From the NCBI GenBank assembly GCA_025330725.1, contig JAIWND010000002.1:1726001-1790000 (forward strand): a DNA stretch of 64,000 nt, written 5' to 3'. The notes under the pieces are model-generated. The model did not search any database and was not told the DNA's origin. It saw only the letters and a program-made list of their open reading frames with translations. The stretch's first letter is position 1. Every line of letters begins with the position of its first letter. The DNA comes from Chlamydoabsidia padenii (taxonomy: Eukaryota; Mucoromycota; Mucoromycetes; Mucorales; Cunninghamellaceae). This document shows, in pieces, positions 1 through 11,218 of this stretch. A program made the translations under genes and the position numbers.

Positions 1-1061
1 ACAACAACAGCAGTAATATACCTCCAAACTCCTCTTCTCCAGCAAGTGAATATACAGCAACCGTCATCACTCCACCTTTACCTGTTTCTACTGCCAATCG
101 ACAGTTATCAGCTGATCCTTTCGCCGATCCTATCTGGCGACAAAATTCCAACACATCTAGTGAAAACTTGCAGCCACAAAATCAACAATATCAACAACAT
201 TACACAGCAGCAAGACAACGTGTGGGGATGTATGATTACATTGATGGATCATCTACCGAACACCTCATGGGCAACCGAACTCCTCGATCTTCTGTCATGA
301 ATCATAATTTGACCAGTCGCGATGCTCTTTATGGTGGTACTCCTCGGCGGGAGGAAATGGATGTGATTGTGATCGACCAAAGTGGTGGTATTCCTTACTC
401 GAAAAAGGGCAAGAAAGGCAACAAAGGTGGTACCGACATGGTTGAAGGTGGTGGTGGTGGTGGTGGTAAAAAGAAGAAGAAGGATAAAAGCAATCGTATC
501 GAACCCAAAATCTTCTTTGCAAACGAACGTACTTTTATTCATTGGGTAAGTGAATATGATCTGTTTAACTTTTTACCATGTTTTGCTAACCTCATCTTTT
601 TTTTTTCTTTCTTTCTTCCCTACTAGTTGTACTTTGCTGCTCTGTTATTGACAACTGCTATTACACTATTGAACTTTGGTGATCATACAACAAGGATTGC
701 TGGTGGTGTCTTCTTTGGGATCGCTTTCTTGTTTGCTATTTATTCTTTCTTCCGGTACAGGTGGCGTGCTTATCGAATTCAAAACAGACCCACTGAACGA
801 TACGATGATCTTTATGGTAAAGGGAAAAAGGACTCATCATTAGACTATATACTCACTCTTTACTTTTAGGTCCCATTGGTCTTTGCATCCTCTTAGTAGG
901 CGCCCTGATTGTAAGTTGACTGAAAAAGAAAAAAAAAAAAGGAAGGCTCTTGTATACCCAACTAACTGACTCTTCTTCTCTAGTTGAACTTTGTCCTTCA
1001 ATATCAACGACCTCCATCATCATCTGGCTATCTTAATACAAACACTACTGTGTCGACTTAG
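1..1061 (+). CDS. VTC polyphosphate polymerase complex subunit, C-terminal part (5' partial)
   Basis: The reading frame is open from the window edge, so the 5' end is missing. Exons are <3..545, 627..816, 870..910 and 984..1061. The visible part starts with an S/T/Q/N-rich linker, then a run of glycines followed by lysines, then a DUF202/VTC membrane domain: the motif PKIFFANERTFIHW, then three hydrophobic segments (LYFAALLLTTAITLLNFG; IAGGVFFGIAFLFAIYSF; IGLCILLVGALILNFVL) with YRWRAYRIQ between the second and third. Known biology: VTC proteins synthesise polyphosphate and translocate it into the vacuole. Full-length Vtc2/3/4 carry SPX and polymerase domains before this region; Vtc1 is little more than the membrane domain. 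The long linker suggests a Vtc2/3/4-type protein, but the upstream domains lie outside the window, so the subunit is not assigned. A 3' AATAAA-type signal lies near 1216. Confidence 0.85.
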
Positions 1062-1586
1062 ATCATTCCCTTCCCCTTGCACTTTATCTATCTTTTTGTT
1101 TTAATTTTTACTTGACTTCTTTATTTACAACAACCTCTCTTTTTACCCACATAGTCTAGTATGTTTTTGTGTTTTATTTATTTATATGTTTTTTATCACT
1201 ATACTTTGACAATCTCAATAAAACTAATACAGTACGTATATATCATTTAACGCATGTATCTCTTTGAACGGAGTGATGAAGGGGTATGTAGGGGTGTTAC
1301 AATGCACCCATGTAATCATAAGGGTGATCATTGTCATAAATATTTGGGGGGAGTGTTGTGCATGGCAAAAAGTCAAGGTGGGGGGGGATCATCATCTTGG
1401 TTGATCCTTGTTCATGCATCTTGAAATAAGTAGGGTCTAAAAGAGGAAACCCACACGACAGCACACGATGCATAATCCCAACACATAGAAGCCCAAAATA
1501 TAAATGGTTGGTTTAAAAGATGGTTTATTTACATTACAAATCGGTAAGAGGGGAGTAAAATCTATAGCTATTGTTTAACACCTGTT
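1062..1586. other. Intergenic, convergent
   Basis: Convergent 3' ends of the VTC and CEM1 genes. It contains T-rich 3' UTR sequence and a polyadenylation-type AATAAAAC near 1216, plus short G runs near 1380. No gene was seen. Confidence 0.6.
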
Positions 1587-3153
1587 CTATTCTAGTTGAG
1601 AGAAGCACAAAGTTGCGTTAGTACCACCAAATCCAAAGCTATTTGTCAAAGCTGCCCTAATTGTCTTGTTAGTTTGAGCTTCCAAAGGGACATAGTTCAG
1701 ATTGAATTCTTCCTTGTTCGACAGGTTATGCAAGTTCAATGTAGGAGGCAAGGTATTCTAGAAAAAAACAAAACAGAATTAGTATCATCGTATTTCCCCT
1801 CTTTTTTTTTTTTTTTTATTTTTTTTATTCCCTTCATCGCATTACGTTTTTAAGCGCCAAAATGGTAAAGATGGCCTCAACCGATCCAGCAGCACCTAAT
1901 AAATGACCAGTGGCGCCTTTTGTAGAAGACACATGGACTTGATCCCAATACCCATCAAACACCGACTTGATTGCTTGATTTTCGGCCGCATCGCCTACCG
2001 CCGTACTTGTCGCATGCGCATTTACATAATCCACCTGAGAAGCATCCAATTTCGCCGCTGCCAAAGCACGTCGCATCGAGAGCATGGCCCCCTTGCCTGA
2101 TTTTGGTGGCGCCGTCATATGATGAGCATCCCCCGACAGTCCATACCCTTTGAGTTCCGCATAGATCTTGGCCCCGCGTTGTTTCGCATGGTCGTATTCT
2201 TCCAACACCACCATACCCGCTCCTTCACCCATCACGAATCCTGCCCGGTCCTGGTCAAACGGTCTGGACGCTTCGGTCGGTTTGGTTTCAAAGCCGGTTG
2301 CCAATGATTTCGCCCGTGCAAAGCCTGCTACCGCCAATGGATGGATCGCCGCCTCTGTGCCTCCGGCTACCATCACGTCCGCATCGCCGTACTGGATAAA
2401 TCGCATCGCATCACCAATGGAATGAGCACCCGTCGTACATGCTGTGGAGACCGCGTGGTTGGGGCCTTGGAAGCCGTATTTCATCGTCAAGTGTCCTGCT
2501 GCCATGTTGATCAAGATTCGAGGTACAAACATGGGTGATACTTTTCTTGGTCCCTATATATATAAAAGATATCAGTTTGTTAACTAGGACAGTCTATATG
2601 TGTTTATTCCCAACTTGCCCCGGATGTAAATGATAGTGATGTTGATACAATGTCTTCAAAGCTTCCCATTCCAGATCCTATACAGACACCCTAAATAGAA
2701 TAAAGAAGAGAGTTATACTACTGTCAGCTTCTTACTTTTTTTTTGTTTTATTACCGTTCTTTCTTTTTCCGTGATAGATTCTGGAGCCCAATCAGCGTCT
2801 TGAAGAGCTTGTCGTGCAGCAGCAATGGCATATTGTGTAAACGTGGCCATGACTCGGTCATCCTATAAAAATAAAATAAACCCAAGGCATTAGTTTATTT
2901 ATTTTGAACCATTGATAAAATGTCTTTTCTTTACCCCAGGATCTAACCAGTCAGAAGAAGTGAATTGACCTTGTTCAATGGGACCTCTTGGTACAAGGGC
3001 AGCAATTTTCACAGGAAGTGATTCAAATGCAGGTTGATCAGCCAAAGACACAATTCCACAATGCCCCTTGATAAGATTATTCCAAGCAGATTTGACACCC
3101 ACACCTACAGGAGTCACTAATCCAAGACCTGTCACCACTACACGTCGTGCCAT
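1587..3153 (-). CDS. CEM1: Mitochondrial-type 3-oxoacyl-ACP synthase (KAS II, FabF-like)
   Basis: Condensing enzyme of type II fatty-acid synthesis, extending acyl-ACP with malonyl-ACP; in fungi this is the mitochondrial pathway that feeds lipoic acid. Exons (minus): 2935..3153, 2755..2862, 2619..2690, 1846..2553, 1587..1757, giving 425 aa, the normal family length. It starts [17 protein letters not shown] like yeast Cem1, without an obvious long presequence. The nucleophile is Cys172 in STACTTG, and the two catalytic histidines are in NAHATST and [12 protein letters not shown]; the Gly-rich end SFGFGGTNA is present. The third intron (2554..2618) begins GCAAGT, not GT: the GC donor is needed to join [11 protein letters not shown]...TSG to [11 protein letters not shown], which matches the family. 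Start chosen at the only ATG before the conserved beta strand. A CGGGATTT motif lies 87 bp upstream at 3240. Confidence 0.95.
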
Positions 3154-3239
3154 GATGGTTATGTTTGTTTAAAAATAAAAGAAGGTGAAAGAAAGGTAAA
3201 GTTTTATAATCCGCCTTTTTTGAAACATAAGAAAAATAG

Positions 3240-3251
3240 CGGGATTTTAAG
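3240..3251 (+). promoter_or_regulatory. CGGGATTT motif, CEM1 promoter
   Basis: GCGGGATTTTAAG reads on the plus strand 87 bp upstream of the CEM1 start (gene on minus strand). A second full copy with a GAAAT tail is at 3461. One of about 21 exact core copies in the window; function unknown. Confidence 0.4.
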
Positions 3252-3262
3252 TTTTCATACTG

Positions 3263-3293
<31 letters not shown>

Positions 3294-3918
3294 GAGGATG
3301 CCCGTCTTGAGGTTGATTTTACTGACACAAAAGGAGCTGATGCTTGACCTGGCTATACAACCAAAAACCACCACTATTACTTTAACCATCAGCATCGGTT
3401 GGCGATTGAATGAAAAGTGATCTTTTTAGAAAGTATGTATACAAGTAAGACCTGGGCTGGGCGGGATTTGAAATTGACTTGATTTTCTTTACATCTCAAG
3501 CTCGACGGATTCAATACTTTGAACATTTCTCTTCCTGGCCAGATGAAATCAAAGGCACTTTAATCATTAATATCAGTGTACAATTAAGTATGTACCCTTT
3601 CTACCTACCCTTGCGCTAGTGAGAAATGAATTAAACGTGCATTTATCCTTAGAAAAATCCAAACAGCAATAGCAAGATGTTTTAAATACCGCCCAATAGC
3701 GGGATCGAAAAATTAAATTGTGAGCCAGTTTCTGCTATTTACCACCCTATATACCGTCTTGAAAGGTTGACACAAAGGTCTGATGGTGTTCAAGTAAAGT
3801 TGAGTGGGAATACAAACTCAACGCAGATAACCGATTTTGATTACGATGTCAATGACATCGGGACTTCAATCCGAGTGATTGCATGAAAGCGGATTTTGAA
3901 TATTGTTATAAACCAAGA

Positions 3919-4212
3919 CCATGATACCCTCTAATGAAATGTTACTCTTATTTCCTTGGCACTTTATTACATTGTACATAGTATTCCTTGCCAAGAATGC
4001 AACCCAGTTATTATAAACTCCTGACCCCACACATACACGTTGAGCTAAAAATAAAAAATAAACCATGGTACCCTCTAATGAAATGTTACTCTTATTTCCT
4101 TGGCACTTGTCGTACCAGTGCACTTCATTACATTGTACATTGTATTCCAAGACGGCAGCCCAGTTATTATAAACCCCTGACGCCACACATACACGTTGAG
4201 CTAAAAATAAAA
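3919..4212. repeat. Two-copy tandem duplication (about 145 bp units)
   Basis: Copy 1 (about 3919..4062) and copy 2 (about 4063..4212) share CCCTCTAATGAAATGTTACT, the segment around CCCAGTTATTATAAAC and the segment ending TTGAGCTAAAAATAAAA. Copy 2 carries about 15 extra bases (GTCGTACCAGTGCA region) and a few substitutions. The overlapping ORFs on both strands simply read through the repeat. It may be a local slippage or recombination duplication; no element ends were recognised. Confidence 0.75.
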
Positions 4213-4431
4213 GATTCAGTTTTATTATCAGGAAGTTTAACAATGATGCAGACAATTTGTAATGAGTTGTGTAAAAGGGGAATGATTGACCAAGTCATAT
4301 ATAAAAAAAAAGGTGGATAGATATAATTATAGTAACAAGTAAAGGGAAGAAGAATGTAAGTTGAAAAAAAAAAAAAAGATATAAAGGTATGAAGAGGATA
4401 AAGAATACATCTAAAGAATAGCCAATCACAA

Positions 4432-6495
4432 TCAGTTGGCGCCCACCATGATCATTTTTTCTTCATTTAGACGATCATGCGGAATATCATCCATCATGAC
4501 AGTATCCTCCCTGAAGAGTTTTTCCGATACAATGTATTGTTGTTCAGCTTGAGAGAGACGCTTGACACAAGCCAGAGTGGAAGGCAGAGTCATGAAGAGC
4601 CAGGCCGCCACAGGTAGAGTCGCATAATCCAACAAATGTTTCCATTGTCGAGATTCCGCTTTTGATTTTTGCAAAAAGTCACGATCAATCGAGCGATGAA
4701 GATGTTCATAGACCGCCAAAGTACCAAACAAAGGAAAAGGAAGGAGCACGGTAATGATCTTGACCATATTCCATAACTGAGCATAAAAATCCGACGTCAA
4801 GATGGGGTTTTGATCAGGGTCGACCAAAGCCAAGGTGGAGATAGGAGGAAACAAAAGGAATTGCATCAAAGGCACAGCAGCAAACATCAACCAACCAGAA
4901 GTCGCGGGTATCATATGTGCTTCCAAAATCAAGAAACACACCGTGATCTTATCCAGCCAGCTTACAGAGGAAGAAGCAGCCAATACCAATCCATTACTTG
5001 CATCATCCAATAAAGATCCCTTGGGTGCACCACGGTGATGGGAGGTAAAAGCATTCTTGAGAGTATAGGCCACATCCGCCACACCATTGTAATGTCGCTT
5101 AGCTTGGACATAGCGCGCATTGACATTCGAGAGATAGCCTTCGGTTTCGACATTGGTCAGGTTGATGGGTACATAGATAGGTGCGGTGCGGACTTGTCCA
5201 TTCGTCTTGAAGAAGCATTTCAACCACATGTGCATATCTTCACCCACGGCATTCGCATCGGTATCCCAGTAATCCACACGTTCCGCCAGCATCATGGAGA
5301 GAGAGTAAGTCGAGCAAGGGAATGACAAGCCCCGACTGTTGCTGAGATTCGACATGACCATTGCCGACCATGTAATATCAGTCACCCGGACAGCAGCAGG
5401 CACATCATAACAATTACGCGAGAAGAAGATGGGTGGAGCCAACAACAGGTAATGAGGATCCTCCTCCCGATTCAATGCTTGTTCGACTTCGTGTACATAG
5501 AGTTCAGGGATGGCAGAATCAGAATCGGTCACAGTCAAGATCACCCGGCGACGGTCCACACCACGACGTAATAGTTCAGCACACCCATGTCGAGCACCAT
5601 ACGCCACGTTCGATCCTTTACCACGGCTTTCACCTGGAATGTTGGCAGGATGACCAGTAATGATAAAATGAGCAAATCGATCGGTGAAGGTTGAGGCTAG
5701 TCGTTGTCCTTTCAATTCCCAGTCAGGTTCCGATTGTTCCATCGCCATAATGATTACATAGTGTGTCTTGGCATTTCTATATTTGGATCAGAGCAACAAA
5801 AAATAAAGTAAGTATCAGTACGAAACATGTCAGTGTATGTGTTTTGACTTTTTTTTAAAATTTTTTTTATTTTACCTGTGATTAGCTATTCTACCAATAG
5901 TATCTTTCAATAATCCTTCGGGTTCACAATAGTTTGGTATGATAAAGGCATGCACATAACCAGGATCGTCACAGTATTGAAGTTGTTCCAATTCATCAAT
6001 GTGATCATCACCATAAGTTGCAGTTATTGATGTGGTGATTACATTGTTGCCATTGTTGTTGTTGTTGTTTCGTTCACGAGTTGGGTTTGGTGAGCCTTGG
6101 CGACTTGTGACACTTGTGTTTTGTAATGGGTAATGTTGAGTAGTGGCCTTGAGAGATTGTCGTTTGTTCCACCTGTTAATGGTTGCCCGTATTTTGCAGG
6201 AAGTCAAGTAAAATTTGCAGACATGGTTGACTTGAGTGTATAAGAAGACAGTAAAGTAGGCGAAGAGTAAGAAGAGGTAAGGTTTTGGAAACAGTAAAGG
6301 ACCCAGGGGTAAAACAAGTAAAGAGAGTAATGGTACCAAAGGTGCAACCCACTCTGATGGAGAGTAGAGACGAGACATGAGTTGTTTGTTAAAAGAGTCT
6401 CTTGTATCCTTGTTTGTTTTATGTTTGTACAATAAAAAAAAGCAAAATAAAAAGGAAGAGAGAAGAAAGAGTAAAACCAACTTTAAACTAAACAT
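4432..6495 (-). CDS. Membrane glycosyltransferase family 2 protein
   Basis: Exons: 5876..6495 and 4432..5776, 654 aa. The N-terminus has a hydrophobic segment (about residues 4-23) and two further membrane segments (about 50-100) before a GT2 catalytic domain that begins IIPNYCEPEGLLKDTI. Recognisable motifs: ESRGKGSNVAYGARHG, the DxD-type TDSDSA, the acidic motif VGEDMHMW, and QAKRHYNG at the place of the Q-x-x-R-W of processive enzymes. At least three C-terminal membrane spans follow. This is the architecture of processive GT2 enzymes (chitin, cellulose or hyaluronan synthase superfamily), but the chitin-synthase signature QRRRW is absent, so the sugar and product are not assigned. The single intron splits an Arg codon. 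A CGGGATTT motif sits 18 bp upstream of the ATG. Gene function inferred as cell-wall or surface polysaccharide synthesis. Confidence 0.85.
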
Positions 6496-6512
6496 GAATG
6501 GTCGACCGTTGA

Positions 6513-6526
6513 CGGGATTTCAAAAA
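6513..6526 (+). promoter_or_regulatory. CGGGATTT motif 18 bp from the GT2 start codon
   Basis: CGGGATTTCAAAAA lies immediately upstream of the glycosyltransferase ATG (6493-6495, minus strand), close enough to be in the 5' UTR or at the transcription start. Confidence 0.4.
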
Positions 6527-6741
6527 AGTTTTTAATTTATCCAATCAGATGCATTTAAAGCAACAAAATTAAAATTCCGAGACATGAGAATCTGAATCAA
6601 ACGAGACCAAGACAGACCTCGCTGGATCAAACAATCAAAAGAAGGAAGACAACATAAACACATAAACATTATTAAACAATAGATGATGATTATACATAAA
6701 CAACAAATATACTTTATTATTATTATTATTACAATTCTATA

Positions 6742-7718
6742 TTAGAGTATTCTAGCTAAAGGAGATTTAGGGGCAATATATAATGATTTGGCTTCTACAA
6801 ATTTAGTAGCACCATCCAAGCTTTCTATCCAAGCTTCCACAAACGCTTTTCGTCCTTCGGATCTATCTAGTTTACCCCGCATCACTAGCCATTGGTCTGA
6901 TTTTACAGGTCGTCGATAATCAATGTTCAAATTGGCAGTGAATCCAATATGATTGGGAAGTGCTGGTATTGCCTATAAAAGAAAGAATATGTAATGATGA
7001 TATGAGTGGTTATGTCCTGGATCCTTTTTTCTTTCTTTTTCTTTTCTCCTGTTACTTACTACCAGGGCCAATACTTCATCCAATAAAGTCGCCAACATAC
7101 CACCATGGACAATCCCATCATGACCACAAAGTTCTTTACCCAAATGAACCACTACTGTCACTTGAGTTCGATCTTGATTATAAAAAACCACAGGAGGTAC
7201 AACAATTCTACCTTTAGCACGTAAAGTCTATATCAAAGAAGGGGTTAGTTAGTTAGTTAGTTAGTTCGTACCATACCTCCCCCCCCAAAAAAAAACAATC
7301 AATATAAACTTACAGAGGCAGTAAAGTTATTCAATAAAGCACTACCTTTTAAATGGTCATAAGGTACGAATTCAGTAAGATCCGGATCCGCACGTGCTGC
7401 CTTGACCAGTGCCAAATTATCCCGTTCTACCGTCGCCACAGTAACATGATCTTGATCCATCCCCGTTAATACATGCTTTTGTTCCAAAAGTGCTTCATGT
7501 CGTTCTGCTGCCATGACTGTATAAGTAACACCGGCAGCGACAATAAAACTGACAGTCGAGGTGAGTAAAGGATGGAACCCAAGCATCCGTCGTTGGTGAG
7601 GTGGTGAAGCAGGAGTGGTGAACCATTGTTTTTGTTGTGTCAAGAATTTGGTGGTGATTAGTTGCCGGGATCGTCTTCTTATATTGACCGCTAATGATTG
7701 CATAATGGTGGAATTCAT
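6742..7718 (-). CDS. Hotdog-fold thioesterase-superfamily protein, probably mitochondrial
   Basis: Exons: 7314..7718, 7060..7227, 6742..6972; 267 aa. The N-terminus is basic and Ser/Thr-rich (INIRRRSRQL-like, about residues 10-45), typical of a mitochondrial targeting sequence, followed by one hydrophobic segment (about 52-72). The C-terminal two thirds carry the 4HBT hotdog core: LCGHDGIVHGG (conserved His-Gly-Gly) followed by MLATLLDEVLA, the active-site helix, then ANLNIDYRRPV. This matches the fungal FMP10-like/acyl-CoA thioesterase group. Reaction inferred: hydrolysis of acyl-CoA thioesters; substrate length cannot be read from sequence. Start is the first ATG; an in-frame ATG four codons later is an alternative. 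Confidence 0.85.
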
Positions 7719-8224
7719 ATCAAGATTCCAAGGAGAGACGAAGGATTAGAAGAAAGAGGAAGAGGGAAATTGGAAAAAGGGAAATCCACTTTACTGTTTT
7801 TCAAAACCCGCATTCAATGGAAAGAAAAATCTTTAGTAAGCTTTAAATCTCCTAATGTAGAGAGCCCTACAACCGATCATGACAAACACAGAGATAATAG
7901 TATCATTATACCATAATGTTCCAACAGTGCTGTGATTATCAGCATTTGCTTTACATATTATACCATGACATAAAACTTGCCAGATTGTCGGGATTTGAAT
8001 CTGTCTATAAAGAAAACAGACATGATCCTTTTACCTGACGTTGTATATAGTATACAGTATGGTCAAACTATTGTATAATCGTTAGTTTTATTCTACGTGA
8101 ATCAAGGCAAATGAGAAGACAAGTAATAAATGGGCAATCAAAGAATGAGATATTTTTTTATTTGTGTTGATAAAGAAGGATAAAAACAAAAAAGGAGGGG
8201 TGGGGATAAGAAACTATCTATGTT
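7719..8224. other. Intergenic, thioesterase promoter and TCP1 3' flank
   Basis: Contains a CGGGATTTGAAT motif at 7989 and AT-rich sequence. No gene seen. Confidence 0.55.
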
Positions 8225-9148
8225 TTAGTGACCATGTCCATCATCTTGAGCTTGTTGTTGAGGTGCCACTATATAGAAATTAAAAAAAAAGAAGGTTAGT
8301 ATATAATAAACATTCCCCACCAAACAGATCCCATTTCTTACCCTTGATCATATCATCGATTCTGAGAATAGCAATGGCAGCTTCGGTAGCACTTTTAAGA
8401 GACTTGATCTTGGACATGGCAGGTTCCAACACACCAGCCTTGAGATTATCACGAATTTCACCATTGATCAATTCCAAACCATAGTATTTCAAAGCCCGTT
8501 TTTGGTCATCAGCATTGGCGTTCAAAGCAGCGTTGTGGTAGGCACGAAGTTTGGACACAAGTTCAGTGGAATCTATATATGATGAATAAATAAAGAAGTT
8601 AATGTTCCATTCCTTTTCTATTTTTTTTTCTTTTTTTTTTTACCTTTAGCAGCGTTAACAGCAAGAGTCTTGGGAATCACAAGCAATGCGTTGGCGAATT
8701 CAGCAATGGCCAATTGTTCACGAGAACCCTATCCACAAACATAAATGTTAGTCCTTCTTATTTATCATCATTTCCTTTTCTTATATCACACAACTTACCA
8801 AGCTTGTAGCGAAGTTTTCAAGGTATATGCTTAAAGCAGATTCGACGGAGCCACCACCAGGTACGACACTGTTACTTTCCAAAGTTCGCTTGACAACACA
8901 CAGAGAATCATGTAAAGATCGTTCCATTTCGTCCAACATGTAATCGTTAGCACCTCGAAGAATGATAGAGGCGGAGTTTTGGATCTTTGTTCCCTTGACC
9001 AAGATACATTCATCATCAGAGATACGTTCTTGTACAACTTCTTCGGCTTGACCCAGGTAGGAGGCTTCAAAGGTTTCTTCACCTTCCAAGTTGGCTAAAG
9101 TAGACAACATGGTAGCTAAATTAATAATAAAAAAAGATCAGTACTCTT

Positions 9149-9187
<39 letters not shown>

Positions 9188-10524
9188 ATCCTGTTCTGTT
9201 TTTTTATTTTTTTAGTTTTACCTCCAGTGGCCTTGGCAATACGTTTCAAGTCTTCCTTTTTACAACGACGGACGGCCATAGCACCAGCTTCAACGAATAA
9301 CTTGAGACACAAGTCATCAATACCCTTTGTGGTCAGGATAACATTAGCACCAGTAGCAAGGATCTTTTGAATACGTTCAGTTGTGATTTCGATTTCTCTA
9401 AAATACATTTACATTATAAACATTAGTTGAAAAACATATACAGTCATTTAACATTGGTACCTTTTGCGGATATCTTCCAATTTGTCAGGATCATCCACCA
9501 CAATGTTGACACCGAGATGCATTCTAGCTTTTTGGAGATTCATATCGAGACAGGCAATTTTGGCACCATTAATACGAGTCTTCATGGCTTGAGAAGCAAC
9601 TGTACAGTTCAGAGCATAACCACGGACAAACACAGATTCCCGACCAGATTTACCATGTGCCTTGAGAATATTGACTGCCTTGACAGGGTATTTAGTTTCA
9701 CCACGAATATTAGTAGTCTTGACCGCCAAGATAGATTCAACAGCCAAATTAGCAAAAAAGTCAGAGTCACTAGTCATAAAAGTGATATTAGTCAAGACAT
9801 CTTCCCCACCCCACCCTTATATATATATATCCACTTACGATCCGATGATTTTTGAGCTCATGGAAGTTTTAGCCGCATTCACCAAACATTCCTTGCCCAA
9901 AGAGTCCACCTTGATAGCCATTTCATTAGCAATGAATTTACATGCTTCTTTAGAAGCCAAACGATACCCAGTGATAATAGTAGTAGGATGGATCTTGTTC
10001 TTGACCAATTCGTTGGCTCGTTTCAATAATTCAGCAGCAATAATCACCACAGACGTAGTACCATCACCTACTTCACGATCTTGTTGTTGAGCGAGTTCAA
10101 CAAGTACTTTGCCAGCAGGATGTTCGACTTCCAATAGTTGTAGAATGGTGGCACCGTCGTTACTAATCGTCACATCCTATTAAAAATGACAAGATGATGT
10201 TTAAAAAAAAGAAGTCTGTTGTTCAATCTACACTTTACTTACACCAATTTCATCCACCATCATTTTATCCAGACCAACAGGACCTAACGAGCTTTTTACA
10301 ATGTTGGCAATAGAAGCAGCAGCAAGCACTAGGAACAAAAGGAATATCGCGTGTTAGTCATTGACATGGATTAAGGAAAAAAAAAAAAAAAAAAACGTCA
10401 TCTGTTTTTCACAAAGATTATGTCAATGTGGTTTTAATGTATTACCGTTGCTGGATCGCACATCTTGTCCAGTAGTACGTTCACCGCCAAGGAAGAGAGA
10501 ATTGCTTTGTGGTGTTTGGAACAT
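8225..10524 (-). CDS. TCP1: T-complex protein 1 subunit alpha (CCT1)
   Basis: Alpha subunit of the cytosolic chaperonin TRiC/CCT, which folds actin and tubulin. Nine exons (minus): 10446..10524, 10243..10328, 9839..10176, 9461..9769, 9222..9397, 8799..9115, 8644..8728, 8342..8572, 8225..8268; 554 aa, the usual length. Group II chaperonin hallmarks are present: [13 protein letters not shown], the ATPase motif [18 protein letters not shown], and [13 protein letters not shown]. Subunit identity comes from alpha-specific stretches such as [27 protein letters not shown] and [16 protein letters not shown]. The C-terminus ends GHGH, without the GGM repeats of group I. One intron (9116..9221) holds a TA dinucleotide run. 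It is divergent from the eRF1 gene over a 694-bp gap. Confidence 0.97.
9154..9183. repeat. (TA)n microsatellite in a TCP1 intron
   Basis: About 15 TA units inside the intron 9116..9221. A similar, longer TA run lies at 31447..31486 and a short one near 33238. Confidence 0.9.
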
Positions 10525-11218
10525 GATGCTTGATGGATCACAAAAGAGTTGAAAACGTGAAAGAGAGAGGGAAAAAAAATGGCCACGACTGACTTTTTTT
10601 TTTTTTGTAGGTGTGTGTGTTTTTTTTCTTCCCCGAAAATTGACAGCTCCCAAAAAAGGTTCACAGGCGTTGGGCCGAGCGAGTCACGGATCTTGTTCAA
10701 CTCTTTTCGTCTGTTGATGATAAGGAAGAGGACAATGGATACACTAACACTTGATTCTAATGTACCTTTGTTATAAATTAGGATGACATGATCAACCTAT
10801 GATCCTTTTACCTTGCTATGTAAAAAATGGGGTGTAGGTGTCAAGTAAATTTTAACATCCGACACAAGGAGAGTTGTAAAGTACATGGAAGGATGCTAGT
10901 CGATATCATTTATAATAGTATAATAGTTCTATTGGTAATCAACAGTAGACATATTGAATAAGGGGGGGGGGCGATTCTGATGAATAGCTGTAAGACGGAA
11001 GCAGGGCCGTAAGCGGAATTTGAACTTAGTCTTTTGCTCTCATTTTGATTCGATTGGCTGGCTTGTGGCTTTTTAAGAAGGTAAATTTTTTGCCATCCAG
11101 ACCCTCTTCTTTCCTTCTTGTGTTTTAACAATTATTCGGCACACGACGCACCACCCATCCTTTGTTTTATATTATACAACTTGTCTTACACCCTCATTAA
11201 CTAGTCTATTTATACATC
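10525..11218. other. Divergent promoter region TCP1 / SUP45
   Basis: Shared upstream region of two divergent genes. It has a T12 run near 10591, G9 near 10962 and a diverged motif copy GCGGAATTTGAAC near 11013. No coding gene seen. Confidence 0.5.

Larger units (their letters stand above)
3154..4431. other. Intergenic between CEM1 and the glycosyltransferase gene
   Basis: CEM1 promoter side (T23 run near 3270-3293; CGGGATTT motifs at 3240 and 3461; a related GCGGGATCGAAA near 3699), a near-perfect palindrome GATGTCAATGACATC near 3847, then a tandem duplication (separate entry), and the 3' flank of the glycosyltransferase gene. No coding gene was supported. Confidence 0.55.

Noticed and set aside
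2619..2690. Alternative frame in CEM1 exon 3 ([18 protein letters not shown])
   Set aside because: Open and GT-flanked, but it destroys the conserved GSGxGS motif; the GC-AG solution matches the family.
3505..3600. Protein-like piece RRIQYFEHFSSWPDEIKG, faintly like the start of a BIR domain
   Set aside because: No zinc-binding Cys/His follow, no exon partners, and the frame ends quickly; probably chance.
3866..4255. 129-codon minus-strand ORF and the 110-codon ORF opposite it
   Set aside because: Both simply read through the two-copy tandem duplication; no domain, repeated peptide is a by-product.
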